Shown here: piece by piece, positions 27,343 to 36,715 of the stretch | How positions within the stretch are numbered: position 1 is the stretch's first letter | How the letters are laid out: each line of letters opens with the position of its first letter | Assembly: GCA_950054255.1 (NCBI GenBank) | Contig: CATLOR010000004.1 | Coordinates: 62,001-126,000 of the forward strand | DNA: 64,000 bases | Origin: an uncultured Rickettsiales bacterium | GTDB taxonomy: Bacteria; Pseudomonadota; Alphaproteobacteria; Micavibrionales; GCA-2720935 | Direction of reading: 5' to 3' | Made by a program: the position numbers and the translations under genes | Notes under the pieces: model-generated | Database searches by the model: none | What the model was told of the DNA's origin: nothing | Seen by the model: only the letters and a program-made list of their open reading frames with translations

Positions 27343-28227
27343 ATGACAGGCGATAAGAAAAAACTTTTTTGTTTTGGGTTTGGATATACGGCGCAGCATT
27401 TAGCACATAGGCTTGTGTCAAAAGGATTTCAGATTGCAGGTACAACGCGTACATATGAACGTCGTGATGAATTACGTGAAAAAGGTGTTGAAGCTTACGT
27501 CTTTGACCAAAATCAGCCCATTACAAATATCGAACAAGCCTTTCGTGATGTTACACATATTTTGATTTCTGTAGCGCCTGATGCAGATGGAGATGCTGCT
27601 TTTATGGCGCATGGAGAGGACTTAAAATATATTCCGTCTTTGCAATGGGTTGGATATTTGTCTGCAACAAGCGTCTATGGCAATCATGATGGTGCTTATG
27701 TTTCTGAAAAAACAGAAGCAAATCCTGGATCTCGCAGAGGGTCACGTCGCTTACTTGCGGAAAAGCAATGGTTAGATCTGTGGTATAAAGACGCTGTGCC
27801 AGTTCATATTTTTAGGCTCGCAGGCATTTATGGCCCTGGACGCTCTATTTTAGAAACTGTGAAAGCAGGGGGCGCACGTCGTATTCATAAGGAAGGTCAA
27901 TATTTCTCACGCATTCACGTCGATGATATCGCTCTTACATTGGAGCAATCTATGGAGTATTTAAACCCAGGTGAGGTTTATAATGTTACAGACGATTATC
28001 CCTCATCCAGCTCTGAGATGGTGGAATATGCCTGTAATTTATTAAATGTAGATGTTCCAGCGATTATCCCTTGGGATAGCTCTGATTTGAGCCCCATGGC
28101 GACCAGCTTTTATAAAGAGAATAAGCGTATCCATAATGAAAAAATTAAACAGGATCTTAATGTGCAATTGCAATACCCAACCTATAAAGAAGGGTTGGAA
28201 GCTATTTTAAAAGGGATTGCCTTTTAA
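27343..28227 (+). CDS. NAD(P)-binding SDR-family protein (YeeZ-like)
   Basis: A 294-residue extended short-chain dehydrogenase/reductase-like protein. The N-terminal dinucleotide loop reads LFCFGFGYTAQHLA. The middle has GYLSATSVYGNHDG, and the substrate half carries FRLAGIYGPGRS and YNVTDDYPSSSSEMVEYA. This resembles the E. coli YeeZ group of NAD-dependent epimerase-like proteins with no settled function. It follows fzlA with a 45-nt gap and AAGGA further upstream. The substrate is unknown. Confidence 0.85.
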   Translation: MTGDKKKLFCFGFGYTAQHLAHRLVSKGFQIAGTTRTYERRDELREKGVEAYVFDQNQPITNIEQAFRDVTHILISVAPDADGDAAFMAHGEDLKYIPSLQWVGYLSATSVYGNHDGAYVSEKTEANPGSRRGSRRLLAEKQWLDLWYKDAVPVHIFRLAGIYGPGRSILETVKAGGARRIHKEGQYFSRIHVDDIALTLEQSMEYLNPGEVYNVTDDYPSSSSEMVEYACNLLNVDVPAIIPWDSSDLSPMATSFYKENKRIHNEKIKQDLNVQLQYPTYKEGLEAILKGIAF

Positions 28228-28264
28228 ATAAAGCAGGTTTTGTAATTGTAGGAATAGGTCAAGC

Positions 28265-29962
28265 TTAATGGATGTCAAATTGACGAAAGATTGGTTTTTC
28301 TGATTTATCTTCTTCGAAAATACCTGTGTCGAAATCAAGAATTTCTTCATCAATGCTTGTACCATCTTCATTCTCTTGCTTCGGAATTTCGTAGGGAATA
28401 AAGACATTCACAGTTGTACCCTCATTAACGGTACTTTCAAGGCTCAGATTTCCGCCGTGAAGCTCACACAAGTTTTTAGTAATGGAAAGCCCAAGGCCAG
28501 ATCCTTCATGACCTCTGGTATGTGCATTGGCAACTTGCTCAAAGGGGCGTGTAACACGTTCAAGTTTTAATTTAGGAATACCGATGCCAGTATCTTTTAC
28601 TGTTAAGGTTGTACCCATATCATTTTGAAGCGCAGAAATAGATATTTGACCGCCTTCAGGAGTAAATTTGATTGCGTTTGATAGGAGATTGAGGAGGACT
28701 TGCATTAGAGCTCTTCGATCCGCTTGAAGTGTTAAAGCTGTGTCCTCATCTATATTTGTATCAATTGTAAGTTGCGCATCATTGGCGCGCCCTTCCATCA
28801 TATGGATAGCGAGGCGAATAATTTTACTGAGATTGATATCTTCTACATAGAGTTGATATTTTCCAGCTTCAATTTTAGACATGTCAAGGATGTCCGTGAT
28901 TAAATCAAGTAAATGCTCGCCACTTTCGCGAATGCCCGCGATGTAATCATTGTAGCGGTCGTTTCCAAGAGGGCCTAATAATTGATGTTGCATCATCTCA
29001 GAGAAACCAATGATGGCATTTAGAGGTGTTCTAAGCTCATGACTCATATTGGCTAAGAAGCGTGATTTAGATTGGTAGGCTTGTTCAGCCGCTTCTTTTG
29101 CCTGACGCAGGGCGCGTTCTGAAAGTGTACGCTCGGTAATATCTTGTATAATACCGTATAATTCAATGACATCTTCATGTTCATCTAAAGTACAGCGTCC
29201 TTCACAGCGTGCATAGCGTGTCGTCCCATCTGGGCGTGTTAATCTAAATTCGATTTGGTAATCTCTTTTGTCGATGACAGCGCGTTCCAATCCTTGTAAA
29301 AGGCGGCCAATATCACGTCGGTGAACCATTTTTGTCATACCATCAAAGCTAGGTGTGAAATGTTCTGGAGAAACACCGAAAATTTTATAAATTTGAGCCG
29401 ACCAAGTGACAGTCTTACTGCCAACAGCCCATCGCCAATGTCCCATTTTTGCTAGGTTTTGTGCTTCAACAAGCTGTTGTTCTCTTAAGTTTATCTCAGC
29501 ATCTCTTTGGCGGTCATCATTAATGTTTTGTCCTGTGAGGTAAAACATATTATTCTTTTTCTTAACGACCCATTTCGTCCAAATTTCAGTACTCTCTGTT
29601 GTTATTAATCGACATTCGAAATTGGCGACTTTCTGATCATCTAAATGAGCTAGAATGTCACGGACAGCATGCACCTCTTGTGGGTGAATACAGTCGATGA
29701 AAGCTACTTTTTTCATAGATGTAAGCCCAAGGATGCTTAAGAAAGCGTTGGAATAACCAAGGCATTCGCCTTTCTTATTTAAGGTGGCGCACAAATCTTG
29801 TGTCAAATTTAAAAACTCTAAGAGAGCTTCATCAGTGGCAATAAGAGCACCGATATCATCTCCATTTTGAGATATCTGGCTTTTAAGGGCTTTTTTTCTC
29901 TCTGGTGAGACATCTTTGTCAATAATGGTGAAGTTATTCTCTGTGGCTAACGAATCGGTCAT
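28265..29962 (-). CDS. Cytosolic PAS-domain sensor histidine kinase (PleC/DivJ-like output)
   Basis: A 565-residue kinase without a membrane segment. There are two PAS regions (about 55-165, and 185-285 starting MGHWRWAVGS and ending in YGIIQDITER), then HisKA with SHELRTP and phospho-acceptor His308. The HATPase domain has an N-box NLLSNAIKF, DTGIGIP and GSGLGLSI. The dimerisation domain (RTPLNAIIGFSEMM, then DILDMSKIEAG) resembles the PleC/DivJ branch that acts on DivK and PleD. With divL in the same window a role in the DivK circuit is possible, but that is inference. The Asp/Glu-rich C-terminal tail of ~40 residues is unusual. It is convergent with the SDR gene. Confidence 0.9.
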   Translation of the reverse strand: MTDSLATENNFTIIDKDVSPERKKALKSQISQNGDDIGALIATDEALLEFLNLTQDLCATLNKKGECLGYSNAFLSILGLTSMKKVAFIDCIHPQEVHAVRDILAHLDDQKVANFECRLITTESTEIWTKWVVKKKNNMFYLTGQNINDDRQRDAEINLREQQLVEAQNLAKMGHWRWAVGSKTVTWSAQIYKIFGVSPEHFTPSFDGMTKMVHRRDIGRLLQGLERAVIDKRDYQIEFRLTRPDGTTRYARCEGRCTLDEHEDVIELYGIIQDITERTLSERALRQAKEAAEQAYQSKSRFLANMSHELRTPLNAIIGFSEMMQHQLLGPLGNDRYNDYIAGIRESGEHLLDLITDILDMSKIEAGKYQLYVEDINLSKIIRLAIHMMEGRANDAQLTIDTNIDEDTALTLQADRRALMQVLLNLLSNAIKFTPEGGQISISALQNDMGTTLTVKDTGIGIPKLKLERVTRPFEQVANAHTRGHEGSGLGLSITKNLCELHGGNLSLESTVNEGTTVNVFIPYEIPKQENEDGTSIDEEILDFDTGIFEEDKSEKPIFRQFDIH

Positions 29963-30095
29963 ATAACCATCCTAGATGATTTGCTTGAAACACTGCAAAT
30001 ATTTTTTAAAAATGACTCGAAATAATCATCGAATCTGTGCTAGCCTACTTTATAAGATAAAAGTTATATTTAAACTGAAAGGGTTAAGTGCTGAT

Positions 30096-30386
30096 ATGAC
30101 ACGTTCTGAACTCATTGCAATTTTGGCAGAAAGAAATATGCATCTCTATCAAAAAGACCTCGAAATGGTTGTAGATGCTGTTTTTGACGAGATCACAGAT
30201 GCTCTTTCAAGAGGAGATAGAGTAGAGCTTCGCGGTTTTGGTTCTTTTTCTGTTAAAAAGAGAGAGCCTCGTGTAGGTCGTAATCCACGCACAGGAGAAT
30301 CTGTGAAGGTGGATACAAAATATGTGCCTCATTTCAAAATAGGAAAAGCTTTGCATGAAGCTTTAAACCCATCTCTCGTAAAATAA
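30096..30386 (+). CDS. ihfB: Integration host factor subunit beta
   Basis: A 96-residue HU/IHF-family DNA-bending protein. It starts [14 protein letters not shown], which is typical of IhfB, and has [12 protein letters not shown], then the DNA-minor-groove arm [17 protein letters not shown] and [12 protein letters not shown] is a heterodimer that bends DNA in replication, recombination and transcription. I use ATG 30096; the frame is open further upstream but the extra residues are not family-like. In many alphaproteobacteria ihfB directly follows rpsA; here it starts its own unit and is followed by lapA, pyrF and the trp genes. Confidence 0.96.
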   Translation: MTRSELIAILAERNMHLYQKDLEMVVDAVFDEITDALSRGDRVELRGFGSFSVKKREPRVGRNPRTGESVKVDTKYVPHFKIGKALHEALNPSLVK

Positions 30387-30408
30387 TAAAAACAACAAGG
30401 AACAAACA

Positions 30409-30747
30409 ATGCGTTTAATTTCTTGGTTAATTACAACACCTTTGGCGTTAGCCGCTATTTTATTTGCGCTTAGCAATAAGCATGATGTGGCTTTACATGT
30501 TTTTTTACAAGATATCCAAGTTCAAACACCTCTTTATTTAATTGCTCTTCTTCCTTTTGTTATTGGTTTTATTATGGGAGGAACGATAAGCTGGTGGTCG
30601 CAAAGAAAACATCGCCGTAAAGTAAGACAATTAGAAAAAGACCTTAAAATACTTGAAAAAACGATGGAGAAGAAAAGACATCAGATTGACGTTCAAGATA
30701 TTTCTGAGGAGCAAAATTCTACATTGCGTTTAATCGAACAAAAATAA
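30409..30747 (+). CDS. lapA: LapA-domain (DUF1049) inner-membrane protein
   Basis: A 112-residue protein with two membrane helices (about 4-22 and 42-62) and a basic, coiled-coil cytosolic tail (about 66-100). The family start RLISWLITTPLALAAILFAL and the spacing fit the LapA/DUF1049 family. In E. coli LapA works with LapB in regulating LPS synthesis through LpxC turnover. In alphaproteobacteria the gene commonly sits after ihfB, as here. AAGGA precedes the ATG. Confidence 0.85.
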   Translation: MRLISWLITTPLALAAILFALSNKHDVALHVFLQDIQVQTPLYLIALLPFVIGFIMGGTISWWSQRKHRRKVRQLEKDLKILEKTMEKKRHQIDVQDISEEQNSTLRLIEQK

Positions 30748-30772
30748 CCTTAAAGAGAATGAAAGTACTCTA

Positions 30773-31477
30773 ATGACACAGCATAATCCAATTATAGCGG
30801 TGATTGATACGCCTGATCAAAATGAAGCCTATAGAATTGTTGATACATTAAAAGAAAGTGTTGGCTGTTTTAAATTTGGGCTTACTTACTTCTTAGCTCA
30901 AGGACCTCAAGGGCTTTTAAAAATGAAAGAAAAATTAGGGGATTTTCCTTTGTTCTTGGATTTAAAGCTCCATGATATTTCTCATCAAGTTGAGCGTGCT
31001 GTTCGATCAATTCTGCCTTTAGAGCCAACTTTTCTCACCCTTCATAGTTCAGGTGGAGTGGAAATGATGAGCCGTGCAGTCGATGTTGTGAGTAAAGCAC
31101 AATCAAATACAAAGCTTTTGGCTGTAACGGTTTTGACCAGTTTAACAAGCCAAGATATGCAAGATGTTGGGCAAGATTCAGATATCGAAACACATGTTAA
31201 GCGTTTAGGATTATTATCAGAGAAAAGCGGGTGCCATGGTTTAGTTTGCTCGCCCTTAGAAATTCAACCATTACGGTCTGTGTTAAAGCAAGAAACGTTG
31301 TTGGTAACACCAGGTATTCGTATGAAAGAGGATGATAAAGGGGATCAAAAACGCATTATGACCCCTGGGGAAGCTCTTAAGGCGGGAGCTAATTATTTGG
31401 TGATTGGGCGATCAATTACGAAAGCACCTTGTATGGTGACCGCCGTTAAAGCGATTAAAGAAAATATGGCAGCATAA
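30773..31477 (+). CDS. pyrF: Orotidine 5'-phosphate decarboxylase
   Basis: A 234-residue TIM-barrel enzyme making UMP from OMP, the last step of pyrimidine synthesis. The catalytic Lys-Asp-Lys-Asp array is represented by FKFGLTYF and the FLDLKLHDISHQV segment near residue 62. VTVLTSL and VTPGIRM are family loops, followed by LVIGRSITKA for the phosphate site. It lies between lapA and trpF in the operon, with only 9 nt to trpF. Confidence 0.97.
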   Translation: MTQHNPIIAVIDTPDQNEAYRIVDTLKESVGCFKFGLTYFLAQGPQGLLKMKEKLGDFPLFLDLKLHDISHQVERAVRSILPLEPTFLTLHSSGGVEMMSRAVDVVSKAQSNTKLLAVTVLTSLTSQDMQDVGQDSDIETHVKRLGLLSEKSGCHGLVCSPLEIQPLRSVLKQETLLVTPGIRMKEDDKGDQKRIMTPGEALKAGANYLVIGRSITKAPCMVTAVKAIKENMAA

Positions 31478-31486
31478 GGAGTTAAT

Positions 31487-32128
31487 ATGTCTGTATCCGT
31501 TAAAATTTGTGGCGTAAAAACAGTACAGGCGATTGAGGCATGTGTTGAAAATGGAGCTAAATATGTTGGATTTATGTTTGTTCCTTCATCGCCGCGCTAC
31601 GTATCCTCATTGATCGCGAGTGAACTTGCGCTTCGATTGCCAACGACTGTAAAAGCCGTGGGCGTTTTTGTGAACCCAGATCCGGAATTTTTGGATCATA
31701 TTCTCCATCATGTGCCATTGGATTATATTCAACTACATGGCGATGAAACAGTATCGTTTATTGAAGAGATACGTAACAAGCATAGCGTAAAAATCATTAA
31801 AGCGGTCGGTATCGAAACAGCTTTTGATTTTCCCAAGATTGATGAATATAAAGCCGTGGTTGATATGGTTTTATTGGATTCAAAATCAGACACAGACCAG
31901 CGCGGTGGTACAGGAAAACCTTTTAATTGGTCCTTACTTAAGGCGTATAAATGGAATGATACACCTTGGATGTTGGCTGGCGGTGTTACTTTTGAAAATG
32001 TTAAAACGGCAGTTGAAGCAGGCGGGGCATCTATTATTGATTTGTCATCAGCGTTGGAAAGTGAACGCGGTGAAAAAGACCCTGAACGGATAAAGTTATT
32101 CATGGATAAGGTTAAGAAAATAGTATGA
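31487..32128 (+). CDS. trpF: Phosphoribosylanthranilate isomerase
   Basis: A 213-residue TIM-barrel enzyme of tryptophan synthesis. The start VKICGVKT contains the catalytic Cys, [14 protein letters not shown] follows, and the catalytic Asp lies in [22 protein letters not shown] and the final DLSSALE phosphate loop complete the pattern. A good AAGGAG precedes the ATG. Its last four bases, ATGA, contain the trpB start, so translation is coupled. Confidence 0.98.
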   Translation: MSVSVKICGVKTVQAIEACVENGAKYVGFMFVPSSPRYVSSLIASELALRLPTTVKAVGVFVNPDPEFLDHILHHVPLDYIQLHGDETVSFIEEIRNKHSVKIIKAVGIETAFDFPKIDEYKAVVDMVLLDSKSDTDQRGGTGKPFNWSLLKAYKWNDTPWMLAGGVTFENVKTAVEAGGASIIDLSSALESERGEKDPERIKLFMDKVKKIV

Positions 32129-33324
32129 TTACGATGGGACCAGATTCTAAAGGTCATTTTGGCTTGTATGGAGGGCGTTATGTTGCAGAAACATTAATGC
32201 CTTTAATTTTAGATGTTGAGAAAGCATATCTGGAGGCTAAAGATGATCCAGACTTTTGGAAAGAGCTTGAATATTTAGCAAAAGATTATACAGGCAGACC
32301 ATCACCTCTTTATTTTGCACAGCGTTTAAGTGAATATTTAGGGGGCGCAAAGATTTATTTTAAGCGTGATGAACTCAATCACACAGGCTCTCATAAAATT
32401 AATAATTGTTTGGGGCAAATTTTGCTTGCTAAACGCATGGGGAAAACAAAAATTATCGCTGAAACAGGCGCTGGACAACATGGTGTTGCAACAGCAACAG
32501 TATCGGCTTTATTTGATATGCCATGTAAAGTGTTTATGGGGGCGGTGGATGTAAAAAGACAGGCGCCTAATGTGTTTCGTATGAAGTTGTTAGGAGCTGA
32601 ACTAGAAGCCGTAGAGAATGGCGCTGCAACTCTAAAAGACGCGATGAATGAAGCACTTAGATACTGGGTTTCTAATGTTGAGGATAGTTTTTATATTATT
32701 GGTACGGCAGCAGGTCCGCATCCTTATCCGATGATGGTTAGAGATTTTCAATCGGTTATTGGACGTGAAGCAAAAGAGCAAATTTTGGAGAAAGAAGGAC
32801 GTTTGCCAGATGTGATGGTTGCGTGTATCGGTGGTGGGTCAAATGCGATTGGGTTATTTCACCCCTTTTTACAAGATGAAGATGTCAAACTTGTCGGTGT
32901 TGAAGCCGCAGGGCATGGATTAGAGGTTGAAAATGGTCATGCTGCGTCCCTGCAAGGCGGGAGTGCAGGCGTTTTACATGGCAATAAAACCTATTTACTT
33001 CAAGATGAGCAAGGGCAGATTCTGGAAGGACATTCGATTTCAGCAGGGCTTGATTATCCTGGAATTGGTCCTGAGCATGCTTACTTGTTTGACCAAGGGC
33101 GCGTTACTTATAAAAGTGCAACTGATAAAGCTGCGCTAGAGGCTTTCCAACTCTGTGCAAAAATGGAAGGTATCTTGCCTGCGCTTGAACCCTCCCATGC
33201 TTTAGCGCATGTAATGGAAATTGCACCGAGCATGGATAAAGATCAAATTATCGTTATGAACTTATGTGGACGCGGCGATAAAGACATTTTTACGGTTGCT
33301 GACAAATTGGGGGTTGAGATATGA
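32125..33324 (+). CDS. trpB: Tryptophan synthase beta chain
   Basis: A 399-residue PLP enzyme condensing indole with serine. The PLP-binding lysine is Lys91 in HTGSHKINN. Other signatures are [10 protein letters not shown], the phosphate-binding GGGSNAIG, and the C-terminal [12 protein letters not shown] and LCGRGDKD. It overlaps trpF and trpA by four bases each (ATGA). An alternative start is the ATG at 32134. Confidence 0.99.
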   Translation: MITMGPDSKGHFGLYGGRYVAETLMPLILDVEKAYLEAKDDPDFWKELEYLAKDYTGRPSPLYFAQRLSEYLGGAKIYFKRDELNHTGSHKINNCLGQILLAKRMGKTKIIAETGAGQHGVATATVSALFDMPCKVFMGAVDVKRQAPNVFRMKLLGAELEAVENGAATLKDAMNEALRYWVSNVEDSFYIIGTAAGPHPYPMMVRDFQSVIGREAKEQILEKEGRLPDVMVACIGGGSNAIGLFHPFLQDEDVKLVGVEAAGHGLEVENGHAASLQGGSAGVLHGNKTYLLQDEQGQILEGHSISAGLDYPGIGPEHAYLFDQGRVTYKSATDKAALEAFQLCAKMEGILPALEPSHALAHVMEIAPSMDKDQIIVMNLCGRGDKDIFTVADKLGVEI

Positions 33325-34112
33325 GGCTAGAAAAAGTTTTATCAACACCAAAGAAAAAATTAATCACTTTTATAACTGCGGGACATCCAACAATTGAGTT
33401 ATCTCGTAAGGCAATGGATGTTTTAGTTGAGAATGGCGCTGATATCTTAGAAATTGGATTTCCATTTTCGGACCCGATGGCTGATGGCCCTGTGATTGAG
33501 AAAGCATCAATGACTGCTTTGAAGCAAGGCATGTCTTTGGATAAGACTTTGTCGATGATTAAAGACTTTAGAGCGAGCAATCAAGAAACACCAATTATCT
33601 TAATGGGGTATTATAATCCGATTTATAAGATGGGTGTTGATGTGTTTTTAAAACATGCGCGTGAAGCAGGCGTTGATGGTTTAATTCTGGTTGATTTACC
33701 ACTGGAAGAAGAAGCGGAACTTACAAAAAGCCCTTTTTATAAAGATATTTCTTTGATTCATTTGGTGACACCAACGACCCATAATGAACGTATTGAAAAG
33801 ATTGTTCAGAAATCATCAGGCTTTTTATATTATGTATCCGTTGCTGGAATTACAGGAACAAAGCAAGGGAATAAAGCTCAGATCGCACAGCATATAGAAG
33901 ATATCCGTATGAAAACATCGCTTCCAATTATGATTGGTTTTGGAATTAAGCAAGCAGATCAAGCAGCTGAGATGGCGAAGATCTCTGATGGTGTCGTGGT
34001 GGGGTCTGCGTTAGTTTCTTGTTTAGATCAAAAGAGCGATGATCAAGAAATCTTGACAAATCTCTCAGATTTTGTAACAACTCTGGCATCAGCTATAGAA
34101 GTAAGCGATTAA
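33321..34112 (+). CDS. trpA: Tryptophan synthase alpha chain
   Basis: A 263-residue TIM-barrel partner of TrpB that cleaves indole-3-glycerol phosphate and channels indole to the beta subunit. Catalytic Glu and Asp lie in [15 protein letters not shown] near residue 50. ILMGYYNP, the GLILVDLP segment and [10 protein letters not shown] follow. The start overlaps the trpB stop. No trp leader peptide or attenuator is seen upstream of this operon. Confidence 0.99.
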   Translation: MRLEKVLSTPKKKLITFITAGHPTIELSRKAMDVLVENGADILEIGFPFSDPMADGPVIEKASMTALKQGMSLDKTLSMIKDFRASNQETPIILMGYYNPIYKMGVDVFLKHAREAGVDGLILVDLPLEEEAELTKSPFYKDISLIHLVTPTTHNERIEKIVQKSSGFLYYVSVAGITGTKQGNKAQIAQHIEDIRMKTSLPIMIGFGIKQADQAAEMAKISDGVVVGSALVSCLDQKSDDQEILTNLSDFVTTLASAIEVSD

Positions 34113-34132
34113 CAACAATAAGGAATACACAT

Positions 34133-34993
34133 ATGAACTGGTTAACAGAATTTGTCCGTCCTAAGATACGCGCTCTTGTTGAGCAAAAGGAAGTCCCTGA
34201 TAATTTATGGATAAAATGCGGCTCTTGTGAAGCGATGCTTTTCCAGCGTGATTTAGAGGCAAATTTAAATGTATGTACTCAATGTGGTCATCACATGCCC
34301 GTATCTGTGCAGGATCGTTTAGATAACTTATTTGATGGTAAGAAATACGATAAAGTCGCTGTTCCTGCTATCAATGCCGATCCTTTAAAGTTTCGTGATA
34401 AAAAACGTTATACCGACCGTTTAAAGGAATATCGTTCTAAAACAGGTGAAGATGATGCGATTATTGTCGCACGCGGTAAAATCGGTTCGATTACTTCTGT
34501 GATTGCTGCATTTAATTTTAAATTCATGGGCGGTTCTATGGGAATGGCTGTTGGTGAAGGTCTTGTTACTGCAGCTAAAGAAGCTGTTAAGAAGAAAGCT
34601 CCTTTGATTGTTATTCCTGCCTCAGGTGGTGCGCGTATGCAAGAAGGGATTTTATCTCTCATGCAAATGCCGCGTTCTATTATTGCTGCTGAAATGGTAA
34701 AAGAAGCTGGATTACCTTTTATCGTCATTTTAACAAACCCTACAACAGGCGGTGTCAGTGCCTCTTTTGCGATGTTAGGCGATATTCATATTGCAGAACC
34801 AGACGCGACAATCGGGTTCGCGGGAAAGCGCGTTATTCAAGAAACGATTAAAGAAGCACTTCCTGATGATTTCCAAACAGCGGAATATTTAAAAGACCAT
34901 GGTATGGTGGATATGGTTGTTTCACGCTTGAAAATGAAAGAAGAGCTATCCAAAATTCTTGATTTAATTTGCAATACGAAAAAGGCTTCTTAA
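34133..34993 (+). CDS. accD: Acetyl-CoA carboxylase carboxyltransferase subunit beta
   Basis: A 286-residue subunit that, with AccA, transfers CO2 from carboxybiotin to acetyl-CoA in the first committed step of fatty acid synthesis. The zinc ribbon is visible as Cys29, Cys32, Cys48 and Cys51. The crotonase-like carboxyltransferase core has PASGGARMQEG, PTTGGVSASFAMLGD and GFAGKRVI. It ends the ihfB-to-accD operon. The folC gene that usually follows accD in alphaproteobacteria is not here. Confidence 0.98.
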   Translation: MNWLTEFVRPKIRALVEQKEVPDNLWIKCGSCEAMLFQRDLEANLNVCTQCGHHMPVSVQDRLDNLFDGKKYDKVAVPAINADPLKFRDKKRYTDRLKEYRSKTGEDDAIIVARGKIGSITSVIAAFNFKFMGGSMGMAVGEGLVTAAKEAVKKKAPLIVIPASGGARMQEGILSLMQMPRSIIAAEMVKEAGLPFIVILTNPTTGGVSASFAMLGDIHIAEPDATIGFAGKRVIQETIKEALPDDFQTAEYLKDHGMVDMVVSRLKMKEELSKILDLICNTKKAS

Positions 34994-35040
34994 AATAAAT
35001 CAATAAAACTATTTTTGAAATTTAATAAAGGAGGATAATG

Positions 35041-35937
35041 ATGGCGAAACAAGGAATGAAGATAGCCATTTTATTATCCTCTTTTTTTATGATGTCATCG
35101 GTTGTATTCGCTCATAGCGGTTCTCATGATGGAGGGTCAAACGCTCATGAGATTATTCCGATTGAACAGTTTTATAATCGTGTGGTGATGAGTGAAAAAA
35201 ATGGATTTCGTTATATTGAAACAAACGGTATTCCAGATCATAAAACAGGGCAATTTCCGAATGCAGGGAACCCCAATAAAATCTCTGAACAAAAATATCG
35301 CTTTCGAACCGATATGTTGCCGCGCGTTGGAGAAGGTATTATATGGTCATCAGATAAAAAACCACCTTATTATTTTGGTGTGGCTTTGAATGGAATTCCT
35401 TTTGATCCTGCAACCGCTGAAGCATGGAACAATAATCCGCGTTCAGGTTGGAATGAAGAAGCGATTGTTAAAGGGCAAAGAAAATTAGGGCTGGATCAAA
35501 ATAATGCTCATGTTCAACCAGATGGCAGTTATCATTATCACGGCATTCCATGGGCTTTATTTAATAATTTGAAAAAAAGAGAGAAGCCAATGGTGCATGT
35601 TGGGTATGCTGCTGATGGGTTTCCTATCTATGTCCCTGTAAAACGAGAACCTGCTATGATGTCGAGTTATCGTTTAAAGCAAGGACTACGTCCTTCAGGA
35701 CCAGGAGGCTCATATGATGGCACTTATACTCAAGACTATGAGTATGTTGAAAGTTTAAGTGATTTGGATGAATGTAATGGCCTCATCTGGCATACAGAAG
35801 ATTATCCTTACGGAATTTATATGTATATCTTAACAGAAGAATTTCCTTTTATTCCTAGATGTTGGAGAGGGCGTGTTGATACAACCTTTGAAAAAGCACC
35901 ACCGCCAAGGCGACTTTTTGGCCGCCGTCCACGCTAA
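35041..35937 (+). CDS. Exported YHYH-domain protein
   Basis: The ~298-residue product has a signal peptide of about 24 residues ending VFA. The mature N-terminus is His-rich (HSGSHDGGSNAHE). The central SYHYHGIPWALF segment is the eponymous YHYH motif, and the C-terminal half has CNGLIWHTEDYPYGIYMYILT. The family is widespread but without an established function; clustered His residues suggest metal binding. AAGGAGG lies six bases before ATG 35041 and only three before ATG 35038, so I prefer the former. A proline/arginine-rich tail ends the protein. It occupies the place where folC is commonly found after accD. Confidence 0.85.
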   Translation: MAKQGMKIAILLSSFFMMSSVVFAHSGSHDGGSNAHEIIPIEQFYNRVVMSEKNGFRYIETNGIPDHKTGQFPNAGNPNKISEQKYRFRTDMLPRVGEGIIWSSDKKPPYYFGVALNGIPFDPATAEAWNNNPRSGWNEEAIVKGQRKLGLDQNNAHVQPDGSYHYHGIPWALFNNLKKREKPMVHVGYAADGFPIYVPVKREPAMMSSYRLKQGLRPSGPGGSYDGTYTQDYEYVESLSDLDECNGLIWHTEDYPYGIYMYILTEEFPFIPRCWRGRVDTTFEKAPPPRRLFGRRPR

Positions 35938-36004
35938 AAGAGCGTCTTCACGCATGATTTTTCACAAGACAAGCTTTTGCGAATAGATTACACTGAGTCG
36001 CGTG

Positions 36005-36715
36005 ATGAATAAGATTGCTTTAGTAGATGATGATCAAAATATTTTAACGTCGGTTTCTATTACTTTAGAAGACGAGGGCTTTGAAGTTTCAACCTATAGC
36101 GATGGTGAAAAAGGGCTGTCAGGCATATTGGGAGATGTCCCCGATGTCGCTGTCTTAGATGTTAAAATGCCTCGTATGGATGGGTTGGAGCTCATTACAA
36201 AGCTTCGCGAGAAAATTGATATTCCAATTATTTTTTTAACTTCAAAAGATGATGAAATTGATGAAATATTAGGCCTTAGATTGGGCGCTGATGATTATAT
36301 TAAAAAGCCATTTTCTCAAAAATTATTGATTGAGCGTATTCGCGTTGTATTAAGACGAGCGGAACAGCGTAAAGAAAAAGCTGAAAAACCGGCCTTAGCT
36401 GAGAAACCCGCATCTGTGTTGGAACGTGGAGAGCTTATTCTGGATTTAGAATGCCATATGTGCACATGGAAACAGCAGTCTATTAACTTAACAGTGACAG
36501 AGTTTTTATTATTAAAAGAACTGTGTGAACGCCCAAATGTTGTAAAAACAAGAAACCAGCTTATCGATCAAGCATATGGCGAGAGTATTTATATCGATGA
36601 TCGTACTGTTGATAGTCATATAAAAAGGCTGAGAAAAAAATTTAAGAGAATAGACCCTGATTTTGATTCAATCGAAACATTATATGGTGCAGGGTATCGT
36701 TTTAAATATGGATGA
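36005..36715 (+). CDS. chvI: ChvI-type response regulator
   Basis: A 236-residue OmpR-family regulator. The receiver has the acidic cluster LVDDDQN at 6-12, phospho-acceptor Asp52 in [10 protein letters not shown], the Thr of FLTSKDD and a conserved Lys in DDYIKKPF. After a charged linker the winged-helix domain ends [14 protein letters not shown]. ChvI with the ChvG kinase controls envelope, acid-stress and host-interaction genes in many alphaproteobacteria. ATG 36005 is preferred to GTG 36002. The next gene, chvG, begins within its last eight bases. Confidence 0.93.
   Translation: MNKIALVDDDQNILTSVSITLEDEGFEVSTYSDGEKGLSGILGDVPDVAVLDVKMPRMDGLELITKLREKIDIPIIFLTSKDDEIDEILGLRLGADDYIKKPFSQKLLIERIRVVLRRAEQRKEKAEKPALAEKPASVLERGELILDLECHMCTWKQQSINLTVTEFLLLKELCERPNVVKTRNQLIDQAYGESIYIDDRTVDSHIKRLRKKFKRIDPDFDSIETLYGAGYRFKYG

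Noticed and set aside
30387..31486. Possible trp leader peptide or attenuator before the trp genes
   Set aside because: The trp genes follow pyrF with a 9-nt gap, and no Trp-codon-rich short ORF or competing hairpins are present.
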